From an uncultured Solirubrobacteraceae bacterium (GTDB lineage Bacteria > Actinomycetota > Thermoleophilia > Solirubrobacterales > Solirubrobacteraceae): a stretch of DNA of 14,590 nt. This document shows, in pieces, positions 6,673-12,998 of the stretch (positions within the stretch are counted from its first letter, which is position 1; each line of letters starts with the position of its first letter). Made by a program: the position numbers and the translations under genes. The stretch is taken from positions 1 to 14,590 of the forward strand of contig CADCVT010000093.1 of NCBI GenBank assembly GCA_902806215.1, given 5' to 3'. The notes beneath the pieces were generated by a model that saw only the letters and a list, made by a program, of their open reading frames with translations, was not told the origin of the DNA and searched no databases.

Positions 6673-7547
6673 TGCACGGCAAGGTCGTGCTCATCACGGG
6701 CGCGGCGCGCGGGATCGGCGCGGCGACCGCGCTGCTGCTCGCGGCGCTCGGCGCTCAGCTGTCGCTCGTCGGGCTCGAGGGGGACGAGCTGCGCGCGGTC
6801 GCCGCCTCGTGCGGGCCGGACGCGCTGGCGATCGAGGGCGACATCACCGATCTGCCGGCGATGGAGCGCGCGATGGCGCAGACCGCCGAGCGCTTCGGCC
6901 GCATCGACGTCGTCTACCAGAACGCGGGGATCGGCAGCGGGGGCACGCTCAGCCTCATCCAGCCCGAGGCGATCGACCGCACGCTCGAGGTCAACGTGCT
7001 CGGCGCGTTCCGCGTCGCGCGCGCCGCGATCCCGCACCTCGAACGCAGCGGCGGATACCTGCTCGTCAACGCGTCGATCGCGGCGCTGGCCAACGGCTTC
7101 CCGGGCTTCGGCGCGTACTCGATGAGCAAGGCGGCGACCGAGGCGCTGGCCAACACGCTGCGGGTCGAGCTCAAGCACCACGGCATCGACGTCGGCTGCG
7201 CGTACTTCTCGTGGATCGACACCGACATGGTCCGCGGGGCGCAGGAGCACAAGGCGTTCCGGACGCTGCGCGGGACGCTCGTCGGGCCGATGGCCAAGAC
7301 GTCGCCGGTGAGCGTCGCGGTCGACGCCGCGATCCGGGGCATGGAGCGCCGCTCGCGGATCGTCGTCGCGCCGTGGTGGGTCCGCGGGATGCTCCCACTG
7401 CGCGCGCTGCTCCAGCCGCTGTCCGAGCCGACGATCCGCCCGGCGATCCCGGCGATCGAGCGCGAGTACGCCGAGGAGATGGAGGCGCTGGGGCCCGACG
7501 AGGTGTTGAAGCCCGTCGGGCCGGGCGGGGAGGCCGCGGCGCGCTAG
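6672..7547 (+). CDS. Short-chain dehydrogenase/reductase with C-terminal extension
   Basis: A classical SDR of 291 residues, with TGAARGIG (9-16), NAG (84-86), Asn108, Ser135 and the Tyr149/Lys153 pair (YSMSK). Cofactor is NAD(P)H by family; substrate unknown. After the core it has about 60 extra residues including MERRSRIVVAPWWVRGMLPLRALLQPL, the pattern seen in actinobacterial SDRs (SDR family oxidoreductases) that act on lipophilic substrates and may lie on the membrane surface. That localisation is inference. It is translationally coupled to the lipoprotein (TGATG, 6670-6674). Its TAG overlaps the stop of the convergent LLM oxidoreductase in a four-base CTAG (7544-7547). It is not a close copy of the SDR at 4478-5254: the glycine loops, post-Asn segments and C-termini differ. 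Confidence 0.92.
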   Translation: MHGKVVLITGAARGIGAATALLLAALGAQLSLVGLEGDELRAVAASCGPDALAIEGDITDLPAMERAMAQTAERFGRIDVVYQNAGIGSGGTLSLIQPEAIDRTLEVNVLGAFRVARAAIPHLERSGGYLLVNASIAALANGFPGFGAYSMSKAATEALANTLRVELKHHGIDVGCAYFSWIDTDMVRGAQEHKAFRTLRGTLVGPMAKTSPVSVAVDAAIRGMERRSRIVVAPWWVRGMLPLRALLQPLSEPTIRPAIPAIEREYAEEMEALGPDEVLKPVGPGGEAAAR

Positions 7548-8515
7548 CGGGGAGCCGCGGCGCGCAGCGTCGCCTCGAAGTCCGTGCGCGCGATCGGGCC
7601 GACGTTCGGGCTCGTGGTCCCCGCGTCGAGGTAGCGCTGAATGCCCGCCTGGACGTCGTCGGCGCTGCCGACCGCGGTCAGCGCGTCGATGAACTCCTCC
7701 GAGATCGCCTCCTGCATCGCGTCGCCGTCGCCGCTCTGGGCGGCCTCGTCGAAGGCGGAGAGCTGGTCGCCGAACCCGCTGCGCTCGATCATCGCGCGGT
7801 AGAACGGCAGGCCCATGTAGGGCAGGAGGTCCTTGCGCATCGACGCGTACGCGACCTGCGGATCGTCCGTGCACGCACTTGGAACGGCCGCGACGATGTC
7901 GAAGCCCTCGAGCGTCTTGCCCACCTTCTCGCGGCCGGCGGTGACCTCGGGGACGACGACGTCGCGGATGTAGTTGGGGTTGCAGAGCCAGAGGATCACG
8001 CCGTCGGCGAACTCGCCCACCGCGCGGAGCATGTTCGGGCTCAGGCCAGCGGCGTAGATCGGCAGGTAGGGCCGGACCTCCATCCCGAGCCGGAACGCCG
8101 TCTGCCACTTCGCGCCGGCGCCGGGCGGCTCCTCGCCGCGGAAGATCGCGCGCAGGATCGCGACGTACTCGCGCATCTCTGACACGGGCTTGTCGATCGT
8201 CTGGCCGTGCCAGCCCTCGACGACGGGCCGGTGGCTGACGCCGAGGCCGAGCACGAAGCGGCCGCCGGCGATCTCGTCGATCGTCGCCGCGGTCTGCGCC
8301 ATCGTCGCCGGCGTCCGCGTGTAGATCGGCACGACGCCGGTGCCGACCTTCACCCGGTCGGTCTGCGAGGCGTAGTGCGCGAGCACCGTCAGCGACTCGC
8401 GGCCGTTGATGTGCGTGACGTAGACCGACTCGTAGCCGAGCTCCTCGGCCAGCCGGACGCGGCCGACCGCCTGCTCCAGCGACCGCCCCACGGAGATGAA
8501 CGACCCGACGCCCAT
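7544..8515 (-). CDS. LLM-class (luciferase-like) F420- or flavin-dependent oxidoreductase
   Basis: A 323-residue bacterial-luciferase-like TIM-barrel protein. It opens MGVGSFISVGRSLEQAV, then has AEELGYESVYVTHINGRES, a VKVGTGVVPIYTRTP strand, and GGRFVLGLGVSHRP, all standard segments of actinobacterial F420-dependent LLM oxidoreductases. PYLPIYAAGLSPNMLR and ADGVILWLCNP continue the barrel. Members transfer hydride between F420 (or FMN) and varied substrates; the substrate here cannot be inferred. Cofactor choice is also not certain, though F420 is common in this type. The ATG at 8515 overlaps the MBL-fold gene's TGA by one base, so the two form a coupled pair. Its own stop shares CTAG with the convergent SDR. 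Longer frames running through the MBL gene were rejected because that gene has its own clear product. Confidence 0.9.
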   Translation of the reverse strand: MGVGSFISVGRSLEQAVGRVRLAEELGYESVYVTHINGRESLTVLAHYASQTDRVKVGTGVVPIYTRTPATMAQTAATIDEIAGGRFVLGLGVSHRPVVEGWHGQTIDKPVSEMREYVAILRAIFRGEEPPGAGAKWQTAFRLGMEVRPYLPIYAAGLSPNMLRAVGEFADGVILWLCNPNYIRDVVVPEVTAGREKVGKTLEGFDIVAAVPSACTDDPQVAYASMRKDLLPYMGLPFYRAMIERSGFGDQLSAFDEAAQSGDGDAMQEAISEEFIDALTAVGSADDVQAGIQRYLDAGTTSPNVGPIARTDFEATLRAAAPR

Positions 8516-9192
8516 CAGAGCGCTCCCGTGAACGCCCGGAACCGGCCGCCGTCGGTCTCGGGCCGGCCGTGACCGAACAGCGCGACCTTCACCGGCAGCT
8601 CGCCGAGGCGCTTGGCGCTGCGGCGGTTGGCCTCCGGGTCGGGCGTGAATGTCTGCAGCGGCAGCCGCAGCCCGCGCGGGAAGCCGAGCAGCGGATGCTG
8701 GTTGTTGAGGACGTCGCCGAGGATCAGCACGCCGTCGCGCTCGCGCCACAGCGCGATGTGCCCGACGGAGTGGCCAGGGACGTGCAGCACGGTGAAGCCG
8801 GCGACCTCGTCGCCCTCGGCCAGGGTGCGCGCGACCGGATGGCCGGGGCCGAGCATCACCTTGGCGAACACGGTGTTGATGAGCGCGTCCGGCTGGCGCT
8901 TGGCGATGAGGCTCGTGTCCTCGACCGCCGCGGCGTCCTCGGCGTGCGCCCAGACCGGGATCCCGAGCTTCGACGCGACCGCGTGCGTCGCGCCGACGTG
9001 GTCGGGGTGCGCGTGCCCGACGACGTGCGCGGCGAGCGTCCGGCCGCGCAGCGCCTTGAGGATCAGCCAACCCTCCAGCCGGGTCATCGCGTCGACGAGC
9101 ACATCGCCCTCGGCATGCTCGATGAGGTAGCAGTTGATGGCGTACGGGGGCACGCCGGTGATGAGGTGGACGCCGTCGGCTACCTGTCGCAT
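8515..9192 (-). CDS. Metallo-beta-lactamase-fold hydrolase
   Basis: A 225-residue MBL-fold protein with the metal-binding series HAHPDH (His60, His62, Asp64, His65), His141 in PGHSVGH, Asp160 in LGDVLNNQ and His208 in FGHGRP. The set is complete for a two-metal site. Length and motifs fit the glyoxalase II/hydrolase-like branch (Lactamase_B) rather than an antibiotic resistance lactamase. There is no signal peptide, so it is cytoplasmic and probably hydrolyses a thioester or ester; the substrate is unknown. The start ATG is at 9192 with a TAGGAT box seven bases upstream, predicting a leaderless mRNA. It heads the MBL-LLM operon and is divergent from the glutaredoxin-like gene across 32 bases. 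Confidence 0.92.
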   Translation of the reverse strand: MRQVADGVHLITGVPPYAINCYLIEHAEGDVLVDAMTRLEGWLILKALRGRTLAAHVVGHAHPDHVGATHAVASKLGIPVWAHAEDAAAVEDTSLIAKRQPDALINTVFAKVMLGPGHPVARTLAEGDEVAGFTVLHVPGHSVGHIALWRERDGVLILGDVLNNQHPLLGFPRGLRLPLQTFTPDPEANRRSAKRLGELPVKVALFGHGRPETDGGRFRAFTGAL

Positions 9193-9199
9193 GCCGGGG

Positions 9200-9205
9200 A
9201 TCCTA
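9200..9205 (-). promoter_or_regulatory. Candidate leaderless -10 box TAGGAT for the MBL-LLM operon
   Basis: TAGGAT on the minus strand ends seven bases before the ATG at 9192. It is one of the best TAnnnT matches in the window. The divergent gene at 9225 has only a partial counterpart, TAGGCC (9213-9218), six bases before its ATG. Confidence 0.5.
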
Positions 9206-9224
9206 AGCGGGGTAGGCCTCTCGG

Positions 9225-9521
9225 ATGATCCAGGTCTTCCAGGCGGAGTGGTGCCCCTACTCGGCCATGCTGCGACAGCGGCTCACCGAGCTCGGCGTCG
9301 ACTACACGATCCGGCAGGTCGCGCCCCAGTCCTCCGACCGCGACGACCTCCAGCAGGCCACCGGTCAGGACTCGATCCCGGCCGTGGTCCTCGAGGACGG
9401 CACGGTCGTCGCCGGCGACACCGAGGACATCATCGCCAAGATCGAGGAGCAGTTCGACTCGCACGGCTGGGAGGACGGGCACCGCCAGCAGGCGGTCGCT
9501 CACCAGTCGATCACGCCCTAA
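9225..9521 (+). CDS. Glutaredoxin-like thioredoxin-fold protein (CPYS)
   Basis: A 98-residue glutaredoxin-fold protein. The beta-alpha start MIQVFQAEWCPYSAMLRQRL carries a CPYS active site with a single Cys (Cys10), and Ile51-Pro52 supplies the expected cis-proline before VVLEDG. The last strand and helix (GDTEDIIAKIEEQF) follow the family pattern, with an extra polar tail (about 80-98). With one active-site Cys it should behave as a monothiol glutaredoxin or a GST N-terminal-like domain, or as a mycoredoxin relative that has lost the second Cys; actinobacterial mycoredoxins usually have CxxC. The electron donor and target are unknown. Its TAA overlaps the stop of the convergent PEP mutase-family gene (9518-9521). 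Confidence 0.85.
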   Translation: MIQVFQAEWCPYSAMLRQRLTELGVDYTIRQVAPQSSDRDDLQQATGQDSIPAVVLEDGTVVAGDTEDIIAKIEEQFDSHGWEDGHRQQAVAHQSITP

Positions 9522-10303
9522 GGGGTGGGCGCGCGGAAGCCGAGGTCGTCGGGGTAGGGGCCGTGGCCGAGCAGGCCCTCGGCCTCGCGGGCAAGCTGCG
9601 CGAGCGCGATCCCGAACGGTCCCGGCCCCGTCGACGCCCGCTGGACGCCGAGCTCCTGCAGCGCGTCGAGCGACGGCGACTTCGGCGACGCGAACACGCT
9701 GATCGGGCCGACCTCCTGGACGAGCCTGCCGATCACGTCGCCGTCGCTGAGCCCGGGGACGAAGACGACGTCGGCTCCGGCCTCGAGGAACGCGCGGCCT
9801 CGGGCGATCGCGTCGTCGAGCGCGTCGGCCGGGTCGTCGGCACGCAGGAACACGTCGGTGCGCGCGTTGACGACCAGCGGCACGCCGGCGGCCTCGCCCG
9901 CGGCGACGGCGTCGGCCACGCGCGCGACGGACACGTCGAGCGGATCGACCTTGTCCTCGAGGTTGCACCCGACGATCCCCACCTCGAGCGCGGCGGTGAT
10001 GGTCGCCCGCACGTCGCCGTAGCCGGACTCGAGGTCGGCGGTCACCGGCACCTCCGGCGTCGCGGCGGCGATGCGGCCGCACATCGCAATCATCAGGTCG
10101 ACCGGGATGTTCTCGCCGTCGCGGTAGCCGTGCGCCTCGGCGATGGCGTGGGAGGCGGTGGCGAGCGCCTGGCAGCCGGGCTGCGCCGCGACGACGCGGG
10201 CCGAGGCGGCGTCCCAGACGTTGACGAGCACGAGCAGCTCGGGCGCGGCGTGCAGCATCCGCAGCCGCTCGGCTCGCGCCGCCGCGGCGCGCACGGGGGT
10301 CAT
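9518..10303 (-). CDS. Isocitrate lyase/PEP mutase-superfamily protein
   Basis: A 261-residue member of the PEP mutase/isocitrate lyase TIM-barrel superfamily. Seen are LVLVNVWDAASARVV (24-38), the metal-site stretch TADLESGYGD (88-97), NLEDKVD (114-120) and NARTDVFL. The KKCGH catalytic loop of true isocitrate lyase is absent. That points to the shorter group often annotated as isocitrate lyase/phosphoenolpyruvate mutase family, which cleaves or decarboxylates 2-oxo or 2-hydroxy acids; the exact reaction is open. The start ATG at 10303 overlaps the stop of the 138-residue gene (ATGA, 10300-10303), so it is translated as the third gene of that operon. The TAG stop overlaps the convergent glutaredoxin-like gene. 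Confidence 0.88.
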   Translation of the reverse strand: MTPVRAAAARAERLRMLHAAPELLVLVNVWDAASARVVAAQPGCQALATASHAIAEAHGYRDGENIPVDLMIAMCGRIAAATPEVPVTADLESGYGDVRATITAALEVGIVGCNLEDKVDPLDVSVARVADAVAAGEAAGVPLVVNARTDVFLRADDPADALDDAIARGRAFLEAGADVVFVPGLSDGDVIGRLVQEVGPISVFASPKSPSLDALQELGVQRASTGPGPFGIALAQLAREAEGLLGHGPYPDDLGFRAPTP

Positions 10304-10716
10304 GCCGTCACCGCCGCGCGCGCGTCGCGCAGGCGCCCGCTCACGTCGTCGGCCCACGGCGCGCCGACCTCGGCGACGACGTCGGCGGCGATCTCGAGGT
10401 TGCGCCCGAGGCGGTCGAGCGGGAAGTCGCGAGCGCCGAGCACGCGGGCGAGCCAGCCGATCTGGTCGTGCAGGGTCGTCGCGCCCTGCGCGTCGAGCAT
10501 CGCCCAGTGCAGGATGTACTGGTTGTCGTGCACGCACCACGCCTGCCCGGCGTCGCCGTAGCGCTCCTCCTCGTCGGGGAACTCCGCGCGGTAGCGCGCG
10601 CAGACCTGCTTGGCCAGCGAGCGCAGGTCGATCGTCGAGCCGTCGGGGGCGACCTCCTCCAGCGGCGCGGCCGCGCCGCTCGGTGGCGCCAGGCGCCCTC
10701 TAGTCGGCGACGACAT
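10300..10716 (-). CDS. Hypothetical 138-residue soluble protein
   Basis: An uncharacterised protein placed between the ABM-domain gene (17-base overlap, 10700-10716) and the PEP mutase-family gene (ATGA overlap). The N-terminal 25 residues are low-complexity (Ser, Pro, Ala). From about residue 30 it looks helical and soluble, with a distinctive stretch at 53-76 including AWCVHDNQYILHWAMLDA, then a helix rich in Arg, Leu and Asp (QIGWLARVLGARDFPLDRL). Two Cys (39 and 61) and three His (63, 70, 83) are present, but no motif I recognise. The tight coupling on both sides argues that it is real. The function is unknown. The ATG at 10716 is the only plausible start before the conserved-looking part. 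Confidence 0.75.
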   Translation of the reverse strand: MSSPTRGRLAPPSGAAAPLEEVAPDGSTIDLRSLAKQVCARYRAEFPDEEERYGDAGQAWCVHDNQYILHWAMLDAQGATTLHDQIGWLARVLGARDFPLDRLGRNLEIAADVVAEVGAPWADDVSGRLRDARAAVTA

Positions 10717-10999
10717 GCATGTGCTCCAGTCGCTCGAGCTTGATCGCGTCGTCGAGCGACGGGTCGATCCGGCCGTGGGAGAGGGCGTGCTCGTTCGACT
10801 TCATGTAGGTCTTGAAGCAGTCGCGGTCGCGCCAGCGCGAGACCATCACGAGCTCGCCCGCGTCGCGGTCGGACTGCCAGACCTGGAGGTCGACGAACCC
10901 CTCGAACTCGTCGACGAGGCGAGCACGGGCGCGGAACGCCGTGACGAGCTCGTCGGCGCGCTCGGCGGGCACCCGGAGGCGGGACATCGAGACGTACAT
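10700..10999 (-). CDS. ABM-domain protein (antibiotic biosynthesis monooxygenase / IsdG-like)
   Basis: A 99-residue dimeric alpha-beta barrel (ABM) protein. The pattern MYVSMSRLRVPAERADELV, FEGFVDLQVWQSD and GELVMVSRWRDRDCFKTYM fits the family, and HALSHGR (71-77) follows. The layout, Trp56 plus His71/His75, is reminiscent of IsdG/MhuD heme-degrading monooxygenases. The conserved Asn of those enzymes near the N-terminus is replaced by Ser6 here, so heme degradation is doubtful and a general ABM enzyme or binding protein is possible. The ATG at 10999 was taken over longer frames because the domain starts there and a TAGGCT box lies ten bases upstream. It heads the ABM-hypothetical-PEP mutase operon and is divergent from def across 70 bases. 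Confidence 0.85.
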   Translation of the reverse strand: MYVSMSRLRVPAERADELVTAFRARARLVDEFEGFVDLQVWQSDRDAGELVMVSRWRDRDCFKTYMKSNEHALSHGRIDPSLDDAIKLERLEHMHVVAD

Positions 11000-11009
11000 C
11001 CAGGGGCGA

Positions 11010-11015
11010 AGCCTA
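11010..11015 (-). promoter_or_regulatory. Candidate -10 box TAGGCT for the ABM operon
   Basis: TAGGCT on the minus strand ends ten bases before the ATG at 10999, implying a leader of only a few bases. It is the same hexamer as at 4455-4460. Confidence 0.4.
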
Positions 11016-11050
11016 ATGCCGCGGGGTGCCGGACTCCCGATCCGCCTGTC

Positions 11051-11062
11051 GTTCGCGAACAT
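11051..11062 (+). promoter_or_regulatory. Candidate def promoter overlapped by a palindrome
   Basis: GAACAT (11057-11062) ends seven bases before the def ATG at 11070 and keeps the A2 and T6 of TAnnnT. It overlaps the perfect ten-base palindrome GTTCGCGAAC (11051-11060), which could be an operator or chance. No -35 is visible. Confidence 0.25.
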
Positions 11063-11069
11063 CCCGGCC

Positions 11070-11615
11070 ATGTCGATCCTGAAGGTCGCGCAGATGGGGC
11101 ATCCCGTGCTGCGCACGCCCGCCCGCCGCGTCGATCCCGAGTCGATCGGCTCGCCCGACCTCCAGCGCCTCGTCGACGACATGGTCGAGACGCTGAAGGA
11201 CTACGACGGCATCGGCCTCGCCGCGCCGCAGGTGCACGTCCCGCTGCGGGTGTGCCTGATCGGCGTCGTCGAGGAGGCCGAGGAGGGCAGCCCGCAGGAG
11301 GTCCGCATCGTCGTCGCGATCAACCCGACGGTCACGCCGCTGACCGAGGAGACGATCGTCGGCGTCGAGGGCTGCCTGTCGATGACCGACCTACGCGGCC
11401 TCGTCCCGCGGTATCGCGCCGTCCGGCTCGAGGCGCTCGACCGCGGCGGCGAGCCGTTCTCGCTCGAGCTCGAGGGCTACCCGGCGGTCGTCGCCCAGCA
11501 CGAGACCGACCACCTCGACGGCGTCCTCTTCGTCGACCGCATGCCCGACCTGCGAAGCCTCGCCTTCAGCCGCGAGTTCGTCCGCTACGGCGTCGAGTAC
11601 GACGAGGTTCTCTGA
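11070..11615 (+). CDS. def: Peptide deformylase
   Basis: A 181-residue peptide deformylase, which removes the N-formyl group from nascent proteins at the ribosome. All three motifs are intact: GIGLAAPQ (47-54), EGCLS (100-104) and QHETDHLDG (143-151). Metal ligands are Cys102, His144 and His148, with Glu145 as the catalytic acid. Residues 66-79 (VVEEAEEGSPQEVR) form an acidic insertion-like loop. The ATG at 11070 gives the usual MSILKVAQMGHPVLR start; longer frames upstream are antisense to the ABM gene. No fmt gene is adjacent, so it is a stand-alone def, and a genome may carry further copies. It is convergent with the small membrane protein gene, 18 bases apart. Confidence 0.97.
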   Translation: MSILKVAQMGHPVLRTPARRVDPESIGSPDLQRLVDDMVETLKDYDGIGLAAPQVHVPLRVCLIGVVEEAEEGSPQEVRIVVAINPTVTPLTEETIVGVEGCLSMTDLRGLVPRYRAVRLEALDRGGEPFSLELEGYPAVVAQHETDHLDGVLFVDRMPDLRSLAFSREFVRYGVEYDEVL

Positions 11616-11635
11616 GCGCCCTGATTCAGAGCGCT
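11610..11635. terminator. Possible short stem-loop between convergent def and the 52-residue gene
   Basis: CTCTGA (11610-11615, overlapping the def stop) and TCAGAG (11626-11631) form a six-base inverted repeat around a ten-base loop. AGCGC/GCGCT (11615-11619 and 11631-11635) could pair alternatively. No T-tract follows. It is the only convergent gap in the window with room for a terminator. Weak evidence. Confidence 0.3.
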
Positions 11636-11792
11636 AGGGCGTCTTGAGGATCAGCGCGACGACGCCGCCCATGAACGCGATGACGCCGAACGTCAGCGCG
11701 GTGCCGAAGTTCGTCGCTCCCGCGAGCTCGGCGATGAGCGTCACGACGACGAGAAGCGCGACGAGGATGCCGAGCTGGACAGGGAGCCTCAT
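11634..11792 (-). CDS. 52-residue membrane protein coupled to meaB
   Basis: A short gene read from an ATG at 11792 to a TAG at 11636-11634. The protein starts MRLPVQLGILVALLVVVTLI and has two hydrophobic segments, about residues 5-22 and 29-48, separated by AELAGATNF; it ends LILKTP. Two-pass topology in the inner membrane is predicted. The ATG overlaps the meaB TGA (ATGA, 11789-11792), so it is probably translated by coupling and co-transcribed with meaB. Codon use is GC-ending like its neighbours. The family is unknown to me. There is no sign of a toxin (no antitoxin partner). The position beside meaB may be incidental. Confidence 0.7.
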   Translation of the reverse strand: MRLPVQLGILVALLVVVTLIAELAGATNFGTALTFGVIAFMGGVVALILKTP

Positions 11793-12730
11793 CGGGCGAC
11801 CGCCCGTTCCTCGAGCAGCTCGAGCAGGGACGCGACGTCTCGCTCCGGCGGCTCGTCGGCCAGGAGCTTGAGCGCGGCGCGGCGGCCGCCGAGGGCGCGG
11901 AGCCCTCGCTCGCCGTGCTCGACGACGAAGTCGGCCAGCGCGCCCGCCCGGCGGACGTCGGCGCGGACGGCGGGGAGGTCGAGCCCTGTGCGGTGCTCGT
12001 CGAGCGCCGCGACGAGCTCGTCGATGCCTCTCGCGGGCGGGACGCTCGAGACCGCGAGCACGGCCGTCTCCCGCTCGCCCAGCGACCGCAGCGCGGCGTT
12101 GAGGTCGCGGCGCGCGCGCAGGGCGACGTCGCCCAGGTCGGCCTTGGTCACGACGAGCACGTCGGGCACCTCCATGATCCCCGCCTTGATGAACTGAAGC
12201 GCGTCGCCCGAGCCCGGCTGGACCACGACGGCGACGGTGTCGGCCACCTCGGCGACCTCGGTCTCGGACTGGCCCACGCCGACGGTCTCGATGACGACGA
12301 TGTCGAACGCGGCGCTGAGCGCCTGCGCGGCCGCCCGCGTCGCCGGCGCGAGGCCGCCGAGGCGCCCGCCCGCCGCGGTGCTGCGGATGAGGACGGCGGT
12401 GTCGGCCGGGTCGAACTCGATCCGCGCGCGGTCACCGAGCAGCGCGCCGCCGCTGCGCTTGGACGAGGGGTCGACGGCGAGCACCGCGACGCTGCGCCCG
12501 TCGCGGCGCCACGCGCCGACGACCGCGCTCAGCAGCGACGACTTGCCGGCCCCCGGAGGACCGGTGACGCCGACGACGCGGCCGCGCTGCTCGAGCCCGG
12601 CGACCTCGCGCAGCAGCGCGGCGACGTCGTCGCGGCGCGTCGTGCTCTCGATCAGGTTCAGCGCGGCCGGCGCTGCCGAGAGGTCGCGCTCGCGCAGCCT
12701 CGCTCCCACCTCTGATCCCTCACCGGCCAT
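11789..12730 (-). CDS. meaB: MeaB/ArgK-type GTPase, chaperone of B12-dependent acyl-CoA mutase
   Basis: A 313-residue G3E-family GTPase. Walker A is GPPGAGKSS (57-65), then VDPSSKRSGGALLGDR (86-101), the switch/Walker B region VIETVGVGQSE (146-156), and TKAD (195-198) at the guanine-specificity site in place of the common NKAD. MeaB proteins gate cobalamin loading and protect methylmalonyl-CoA and related mutases from inactivation, using GTP hydrolysis in the cytoplasm. The adjacent MeaA-type mutase (13049 onward) fits that partnership. The C-terminal arm (after about 285) is complete in length. The ATG at 12730 has a TACGTT box nine bases upstream, predicting a nearly leaderless transcript separate from that of the mutase. 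It is coupled downstream to the 52-residue membrane gene. Confidence 0.95.
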   Translation of the reverse strand: MAGEGSEVGARLRERDLSAAPAALNLIESTTRRDDVAALLREVAGLEQRGRVVGVTGPPGAGKSSLLSAVVGAWRRDGRSVAVLAVDPSSKRSGGALLGDRARIEFDPADTAVLIRSTAAGGRLGGLAPATRAAAQALSAAFDIVVIETVGVGQSETEVAEVADTVAVVVQPGSGDALQFIKAGIMEVPDVLVVTKADLGDVALRARRDLNAALRSLGERETAVLAVSSVPPARGIDELVAALDEHRTGLDLPAVRADVRRAGALADFVVEHGERGLRALGGRRAALKLLADEPPERDVASLLELLEERAVAR

Positions 12731-12739
12731 CGGTACGGC

Positions 12740-12745
12740 AACGTA
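12740..12745 (-). promoter_or_regulatory. Candidate -10 box TACGTT for meaB
   Basis: TACGTT on the minus strand ends nine bases before the meaB ATG, between the proline dehydrogenase remnant's stop (12759) and meaB. The same hexamer occurs in the promoter-like spot before the remnant (13006-13001). Confidence 0.4.
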
Positions 12746-12758
12746 GCGAGACAGGCGC

Positions 12759-12990
12759 CTAGGGACCCTGGCTCTCGGCCAGGCGGCGCATCGCGTAGCG
12801 GAACCAGTTCGGTCCGTAGGGCGTGTAGACGATCGCGCCGAGCCGCTCGGCCTCGTCGGGGCGGATCCCGAGGAGCATCTCCACCGGCGCGGGCGGGCAC
12901 GCCTCGCGCAGCAGGCCGTGATGCGTGGCGAGCGAGTCGGTCATGCTCGCTGGTGGCGAGCGCGAACAGCGCGCGCCGCCGGACGCTCAC
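12759..12990 (-). pseudogene. Decayed proline dehydrogenase: N-terminal scrap joined out of frame to the C-terminal end
   Basis: The reading frame from 12944 to 12759 (61 codons) contains PVEMLLGIRPDEAERL followed by VYTPYGPNWFRYAMRRLAE. This matches the last part of proline dehydrogenase, where YxxRRLxE is the substrate-binding helix 8 signature. The enzyme is normally about 300 residues; the FAD-binding TIM barrel is missing. Directly upstream, in another frame, a GTG at 12990 starts VRRRALFALATSE, which resembles the family's N-terminus. This suggests a large internal deletion plus frameshift. The segment between DEAERL and VYTPYG also looks a few residues short. A TACGTT box ten bases before the GTG would be the old promoter. 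A genuine 61-residue gene starting at 12944 cannot be excluded. Identification is from memory of the family pattern. Confidence 0.6.
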
Positions 12991-12998
12991 AACCGCGC

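Noticed and set aside
8515..9192. The MBL-fold protein as a beta-lactamase resistance gene.
   Set aside because: There is no signal peptide, the length and motifs fit the general hydrolase/glyoxalase II-like branch, and it is coupled to an oxidoreductase gene.
10700..10999. The ABM protein as a confident heme-degrading monooxygenase.
   Set aside because: The Trp and His positions fit, but the conserved Asn is Ser, so only the domain family is claimed.
11051..11060. GTTCGCGAAC as a LexA/SOS box.
   Set aside because: Actinobacterial LexA sites have GAAC and GTTC in the opposite order with a four-base spacer, so the arrangement does not match.
11634..11792. The 52-residue membrane protein as a toxin of a type I toxin-antitoxin pair.
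   Set aside because: It is coupled to meaB, has two helices with a neutral loop, and shows no antisense RNA promoter or repeat copy.
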